From JBHGAV01 sp041946685 (GTDB lineage Bacteria; Acidobacteriota; Terriglobia; Bryobacterales; Bryobacteraceae), in NCBI GenBank assembly GCA_041946685.1, contig JBHGAV010000046.1:1-35887 (forward strand): a DNA stretch of 35,887 bases, given 5' to 3'. Shown piece after piece: positions 31,676 to 35,887 of this stretch. Both the position numbers and the translations under genes were made by a program. The notes beneath the pieces were generated by a model. It was given only the letters and a program-made list of their open reading frames with translations. It was not told the origin of the DNA and made no database searches. Position 1 is the stretch's first letter; the number at the start of each line of letters is the position of its first letter.

Positions 31676-33505
31676 GTGGAAGAGGAGGTACTCGGTAAGG
31701 CCTACGACGCGCGCCTGATGCGGCGCCTTCTGGTGTACGCGGGCCCGTACAGGAAGGTCGTGGCCGTCGCGCTTTTCTTCCTCCTGGTCAACTCCGCCTT
31801 CGAGGTGCTGGGCCCGCTGCTGACCAAAGTGGCGGTGGACAAGTACCTCGCCCCAGCCAAGGGGACGTCCGCGGGCGTCTTGGAGCCGTACCTTTCCGCG
31901 GACCCCTATCGCGGACTGGCGCAAATCGCGCTGCTGTTTCTGATCGTGCTCCTGGCGGCGCTCGTGTCCGGATTCGTTCAGTCTTATTCGATGCAGTGGA
32001 CGGGCCAGCACGCGATGTTCGACTTGCGTCGCGAGATCATGGCCAAGCTTCAGAAGCTGGACGTTGCCTTCTACGACCATAATCCCGTCGGCCGGCTGGT
32101 GACGCGGGTCACCACCGATGTCGACGCCCTCAACGAGCTTTTCTCGGCGGGGCTCGTGACCATCCTTGGGGACCTGCTGATGCTCAGCCTCGTGCTGGTC
32201 GCGATGTTCCGCCTCAGCCCCAGCCTGACCTTGTTGCTGCTGGCCGTCACGCCGGCATTGATCCTGGTCACTTATCTGTTCCGCCGCAAGGTGGCCGCAA
32301 GCTACCGGCGCATCCGCGTGGCGATCGCCAGGATCAATTCGTATCTCCAGGAGCACATGAGCGGCATCCGCGTGGTGCAGCTATTCAACCGCGAGCAGAA
32401 GAGCCGGGAACAGTTCGGGAAGATCAACCGCGATCACCTGGAGGCGTTCAAGGACGCCATCGTCGCCTATGGGTGGTTCTATCCGGTGGTGGAATTCCTA
32501 GGGATGCTCGTGCTGGCGCTGTTGCTGGCTTACTCCGGCTTCCAGGTTCGGGACGGCCACCTCACACTGGGTGTAATGGTGGCGTTCTTCCAGTACGGGA
32601 TGCGGTTCTTTCGGCCGATTCAGGATCTCAGCGAGAAGTACAACATCCTTCAGGCCGCCATGGCCGCCGCCGAGCGCATTTTCAAGCTGCTGGACGCCCC
32701 CGTCCAGATAGCCGCTCCGGCGGCGCCCCGGCCGGTGCCGCAAGGGTCCGTCCGCATTGAGTTCGACGGCGTCTGGTTCGCCTACAAGGACGAGGACTGG
32801 GTCTTGCGCGACGTGAGCTTCACCGTCGAGCCCCGGGAGACCGTGGCCGTCGTGGGCCATACCGGGGCAGGGAAGACCACGCTCATGAACCTGCTGCTCC
32901 GCTTCTACGACGTCCAGCGTGGCAGCATCCGGGTGGACTCGACCGACATCCGCGACCTGGACCCGAGGGAACTGCGGCGCCAGTTCGGCTTTGTGCTCCA
33001 GGACCCGTACCTGTTCACCGGCACGATCGAGGAGAACATCCGGCTGGGCACCGAGGGCATTACCGGCGAAGATCTCAGGGCCGCCGCCGAGCAGGTCAAC
33101 CTGCTAGATTTCGTGCACACCCTGCCGAACGGATTCACTCAGGAGGTGCGCGAGCGCGGTACTGGCCTGTCCACGGGGCAGAAGCAGCTCATCAGCTTCG
33201 CCCGCGCCCTGGCCCACAACCCTCGCTTTCTGATCCTGGACGAAGCCACCTCCAGCGTGGACACGGAAACCGAGTTTCGCATTCGCGAGGCCGTAGCTCG
33301 CATGGTGGAGGATCGCACTTCCATCCTCATTGCTCACCGGCTTTCGACCATCCAGCGCGCCAACCGCATCCTGGTCATGCACAAGGGCCGGCTGCGTGAG
33401 TCCGGAACGCACCAGCAGTTGCTCGCGCAGCGCGGCATCTACTGGAAGCTGTATCAGCTTCAGTACAAGGACCAGGAAGCGCCGGTGCCCCGTTCCGCGT
33501 CCTAG
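31676..33505 (+). CDS. ABC exporter, fused permease and ATPase (MsbA/MdlB type)
   Basis: A 609-residue half-transporter. Six membrane helices occupy about residues 25-310. The nucleotide-binding domain has Walker A GHTGAGKTT (394-402), Q-loop Q442, signature LSTGQ (498-502), Walker B FLILDEA (518-524) and the switch His in IAHRLST (H554). Such exporters work as dimers and move lipids, peptides or drugs outward; the LSxGQ-QLISFARAL form is like MdlB. The open frame extends upstream to 30656 antisense to truB and the reductase gene, but homology begins at GTG 31676 (EEEVLGKAYDARLMRRLL), directly after a -10 box. A role in lipid or glycolipid export beside the polysaccharide locus is possible, not shown. 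Confidence 0.9.
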   Translation: MEEEVLGKAYDARLMRRLLVYAGPYRKVVAVALFFLLVNSAFEVLGPLLTKVAVDKYLAPAKGTSAGVLEPYLSADPYRGLAQIALLFLIVLLAALVSGFVQSYSMQWTGQHAMFDLRREIMAKLQKLDVAFYDHNPVGRLVTRVTTDVDALNELFSAGLVTILGDLLMLSLVLVAMFRLSPSLTLLLLAVTPALILVTYLFRRKVAASYRRIRVAIARINSYLQEHMSGIRVVQLFNREQKSREQFGKINRDHLEAFKDAIVAYGWFYPVVEFLGMLVLALLLAYSGFQVRDGHLTLGVMVAFFQYGMRFFRPIQDLSEKYNILQAAMAAAERIFKLLDAPVQIAAPAAPRPVPQGSVRIEFDGVWFAYKDEDWVLRDVSFTVEPRETVAVVGHTGAGKTTLMNLLLRFYDVQRGSIRVDSTDIRDLDPRELRRQFGFVLQDPYLFTGTIEENIRLGTEGITGEDLRAAAEQVNLLDFVHTLPNGFTQEVRERGTGLSTGQKQLISFARALAHNPRFLILDEATSSVDTETEFRIREAVARMVEDRTSILIAHRLSTIQRANRILVMHKGRLRESGTHQQLLAQRGIYWKLYQLQYKDQEAPVPRSAS

Positions 33506-33533
33506 CCGGGTGAAACCCTGCTTTCCCGCCCGA

Positions 33534-33558
33534 TGACGGAGCGCCGGGGCGCCCGTCA
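33534..33558 (+). terminator. Strong GC-rich hairpin after the ABC exporter gene
   Basis: TGACGG, one bulged A, GCGCC, GG, GGCGC, CCGTCA: an 11-bp stem with a single bulge, 29 bases after the stop at 33505. No long T run follows, so efficiency is unsure, but its position between two plus-strand genes fits a transcription terminator. Confidence 0.55.
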
Positions 33559-33614
33559 GCCGCCGGGAGCACGTTCTAGTCTGCCAGCCTCCCAATGTTG
33601 CCGGAAAATCGGCA

Positions 33615-33643
33615 TTGCAGTAGGCTCGCGTCCGTACTAAAAT
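33615..33643 (+). promoter_or_regulatory. Sigma-70-like promoter of the TonB-receptor-like gene
   Basis: TTGCAG (33615-33620), a 17-base spacer and TAAAAT (33638-33643). It lies 38 bases before ATG 33682, followed by a strong Shine-Dalgarno AGGAGGGG (33668-33675) six bases from the start. This is the most canonical promoter/RBS pair in the window. Confidence 0.55.
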
Positions 33644-33681
33644 CCTGACATCTGGGAACAAAGCACCAGGAGGGGTTAGAT

Positions 33682-35887
33682 ATGCTTCAGGGTTGTAAAT
33701 TAGGGCTCCGTCTATCCGTTTTGACCGCGGTCCTTACCTGCCTGATTTTCGTCTGCGAACCGTATGCCGCAGCCCAGGTGCTGTACGGCTCGATCGTGGG
33801 CAACGTAACGGACCCGAGCAACGCGCCGGTACCCGGCGCTACCGTCACAATTACGAACCGGGAGACGAACCAGACCCGCCAGGCCACCACCAACGATGCC
33901 GGCGGCTTCAGCTTCCCGAACGTTCCGAGCGGTATCTACGACGTCAAGATCAGCCGCGATGGCTTCAGGCCGTTCACGGCGCAGCACGTCGATGTCACGA
34001 TCAATAATGTCACCCGCGCCGACGCGAGGCTGGAACTCGGCGCCGTAACCGAAACGGTCACCATCGAGGCCAGCGCCGCGGCGCTCCAGACCGATCGCTC
34101 CGAGGTCCGCGCGGAAATGGGCGCGCAGACGCTCGAAAGCCTGCCGGTGCCGCCGGGCCGCAATTACCAGCAGTTGTTCCGGACGATTCCGGGTTTCACG
34201 CAGCCGCGCAACGCGCACTCGATCCCGTCGAACCCGTCACGTTCCCTCCAGTACGAGGTGAACGGGACGGTCTCGGCCTCCAACAACGTGCGCATGGACG
34301 GCGCGACGCAGTTCAACATCTGGCTGCCGCACGTGACGGCATACGTGCCCGCGCTGGAGTCGATTGAAACCGTCAACGTCGTAACGAACAGCTTCGACGC
34401 CGAGCAGGGACTCGCCGGCGGCGCCGCGATCAACGTTCAGATCAAAAGCGGCACCAACGATCTGCACGGCTCGGTCTTCGAGTACCACAACAACAACAAG
34501 ATGAAGGCCAAGCCGTTCTTCAACCCCCCGGGCGAGCGCAATCCGAAGCTGGTGTTCAACCAGTTCGGCGGCACCGTCGGCGGGCCGATCGTGCGCGACA
34601 AGCTGTTCTACTTCCTCAGCTACGAGGGCACGCTCGATCGCGAGTTCAAGTCGAACCTGTACACCGTTCCGACCGCGCTCATGCGGCAGGGCAACATGAC
34701 CGAGTCCGACCGCCTGGTCTACGATCCGCAGACCGGCGACGCGCAGGGCCGCAACCGGCAGCCGTTTCCGGGCAACATCATTCCCGCGGACCGCATCAAC
34801 CCGGTCTCGCAGAAGCTGATCAGCCTGATGCCGCTGCCGACCATCGCGAACCGGTTCACGAACAACTACTACGGCGCGGCCAACTTCTCCTTCGACCGCC
34901 ACACCGTTGATTCGAAGGTAAACTGGAACATTTCGGAGAAGCTGACCACTTACGGCCGCTACAGTTACCTGAAGTTCGACACGTTCAATGCGCGGGCTCT
35001 GGGCGCCATCGGCGGTCCGCCCATCGCCGGCGGGAATCCGGGCAACGGTTTCGGCGCCACGCACAGCGGGACCTTCGCGGTCACGTACGTGGCCACGCCA
35101 ACGCTCGTGGTGGACGCGAACGTCGGCGTGACCCTCATGGACTCCAACTCCGTGCAGCCGGATATCGACAAAAAGCTCGGCCGCGACTTCCTGGGCCTGC
35201 CGGGCACCAACGGCGACCGGCCCTTCGAGGGCGGCTGGCCGCGCTTCGCGGTCAACGGCTTTACCGTGTTCGGGGAGTCCGAGACGTACATGCCGTATTA
35301 CCGGTACGATCCCCAGCACAACTACCAGGCCAATGCGAGCTGGCTGCATGGCAGACACGACGTGCGCTTCGGCACGGAGCTGTCGTACCAGCACCTGAAC
35401 CACACCCAGCCCGAGTTCTACGGCATCAGCGACATCGCTGCCTCGGGCGGATTCGTGTTCAACGGCGGCCCGACTACGCTGAATGCTCCGGGCGCTTCGT
35501 CGTCAAACAACTGGAACAGCTTCGGGGGCTTCCTGCTCGGGCTGCCGACCAGCCGCGGGCGGCTGCTCCAGGTCCCGGACCAGTACCACACGCGGACCTC
35601 GGCGTACAGCCTCTACATCCGCGACCGGTTCCAGGTGACGCGCAACCTGACCCTGAACTTCGGCACCCGCTGGGAGTACTTCCCGATGCCGGTCCGCACC
35701 GGCGGCCGCGGGCTGGAGCGGTACGATCTCGGAACCAACCAGATGCTGGTCTGCGGCGTCGGCAGCGTGCCGCAGGACTGCGGCGTGCACACCAGCAAGC
35801 GCCTGTTCGGCCCGCGGCTCGGCTTCGCGTACCGCGCCACCGAGACGTTCGTGATCCGCGCCGGCTACGGCATCACGAACGATCCGT
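33682..35887 (+). CDS. TonB-dependent receptor-like outer-membrane protein with carboxypeptidase-regulatory domain (partial)
   Basis: The frame is open from ATG 33682 to the window end, 735 codons, so the C-terminal barrel is missing. A signal peptide (GLRLSVLTAVLTCLIFV to AAAQ) is followed by a CarboxypepD_reg domain (SIVGNVTDPSNAPVPGATV to about residue 115). Next come a plug-like region with ESIETVNVVTNSFDAEQG and INVQIKSGTNDLHGS, and barrel strands starting with FNQFGGTVGGPIVRDKLFYF and FGTRWEYFP. This is the Oar/TonB-receptor family, present in many copies in Acidobacteria, with full length usually around 1000-1200 residues. It probably imports or binds large substrates such as oligosaccharides; ligand unknown. 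It has its own promoter and a strong Shine-Dalgarno, unlike the genes to its left. Confidence 0.88.
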   Translation, partial: MLQGCKLGLRLSVLTAVLTCLIFVCEPYAAAQVLYGSIVGNVTDPSNAPVPGATVTITNRETNQTRQATTNDAGGFSFPNVPSGIYDVKISRDGFRPFTAQHVDVTINNVTRADARLELGAVTETVTIEASAAALQTDRSEVRAEMGAQTLESLPVPPGRNYQQLFRTIPGFTQPRNAHSIPSNPSRSLQYEVNGTVSASNNVRMDGATQFNIWLPHVTAYVPALESIETVNVVTNSFDAEQGLAGGAAINVQIKSGTNDLHGSVFEYHNNNKMKAKPFFNPPGERNPKLVFNQFGGTVGGPIVRDKLFYFLSYEGTLDREFKSNLYTVPTALMRQGNMTESDRLVYDPQTGDAQGRNRQPFPGNIIPADRINPVSQKLISLMPLPTIANRFTNNYYGAANFSFDRHTVDSKVNWNISEKLTTYGRYSYLKFDTFNARALGAIGGPPIAGGNPGNGFGATHSGTFAVTYVATPTLVVDANVGVTLMDSNSVQPDIDKKLGRDFLGLPGTNGDRPFEGGWPRFAVNGFTVFGESETYMPYYRYDPQHNYQANASWLHGRHDVRFGTELSYQHLNHTQPEFYGISDIAASGGFVFNGGPTTLNAPGASSSNNWNSFGGFLLGLPTSRGRLLQVPDQYHTRTSAYSLYIRDRFQVTRNLTLNFGTRWEYFPMPVRTGGRGLERYDLGTNQMLVCGVGSVPQDCGVHTSKRLFGPRLGFAYRATETFVIRAGYGITNDP

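Noticed and set aside
1..35887. tRNA, rRNA, CRISPR, insertion sequences or attachment sites
   Set aside because: All gaps between genes were read; none holds a cloverleaf, regularly spaced repeats, transposase fragments or long terminal repeats.

Overview
The window is GC-rich, densely coded bacterial DNA carrying most of a surface- or exo-polysaccharide locus, bounded on the right by housekeeping and transport genes. It looks like an Acidobacteriota genome of the Solibacter/Bryobacter type. The reasons are the TonB-receptor-like protein with an N-terminal carboxypeptidase-regulatory domain at the right edge, a small secreted protein beginning KIDLRGQSK-VDF, and a C-terminal beta-sandwich of a kind I recall from secreted proteins of that group. 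This placement is an inference from protein style; no rRNA or marker search was possible.

Layout. (1) 1-2116, minus strand: the start of a heparinase II/III-family protein (cut by the window edge) preceded by a Wzy/WaaL-type O-antigen polymerase/ligase. (2) 2379-7492, plus strand: SAM methyltransferase, GT4 glycosyltransferase, glutamine-dependent asparagine-synthase-like amidotransferase, second GT4. (3) 12982-7380, minus strand, a tight operon: DegT-type sugar aminotransferase, SDR sugar epimerase/dehydratase, NeuD/PglD-type acyltransferase, polyprenyl-phosphate GT2, GT-C membrane glycosyltransferase. (4) 13120-14784, plus: a second GT-C membrane glycosyltransferase. (5) 17940-14789, minus: a second asparagine-synthase-like amidotransferase and a third GT4. 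(6) 18016-25722: two large secreted right-handed beta-helix paralogues transcribed divergently, one of them downstream of the small secreted KIDLRGQSK protein. (7) 25778-28957, plus: methyltransferase, Wzx flippase, acyl carrier protein, hexapeptide acyltransferase. (8) 31615-28897, minus: truB followed by a FabG-like reductase and a FabH-like ketosynthase. (9) 31676 to the end, plus: an MsbA/MdlB-type ABC exporter and a TonB-receptor-like outer-membrane protein that runs off the window.

How it fits together. The aminotransferase, epimerase and NeuD-type enzyme can make an N-acylated amino sugar. The GT4 and GT2 enzymes assemble and decorate a lipid-linked repeat, Wzx flips it and the Wzy-like protein polymerises or ligates it. 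The two amidotransferases could amidate uronic-acid residues. The GT2/GT-C pair could add a side-branch sugar outside the membrane. The heparinase-like protein and the beta-helix proteins are candidates for polymer trimming or binding. The ACP, FabH-like, FabG-like and hexapeptide-transferase genes form a compact set able to build a short 3-hydroxyacyl chain and attach it to a sugar.

The initiating phosphoglycosyltransferase, the Wza/Wzb/Wzc export machinery and any exosortase are not in the window. No tRNA, rRNA, CRISPR array or insertion sequence was seen. Gaps between genes are all under about 300 bases. Several genes lack a clear Shine-Dalgarno and have extended -10 elements (TGn-TAnnnT) very close to the start codon, which suggests leaderless or near-leaderless transcripts.
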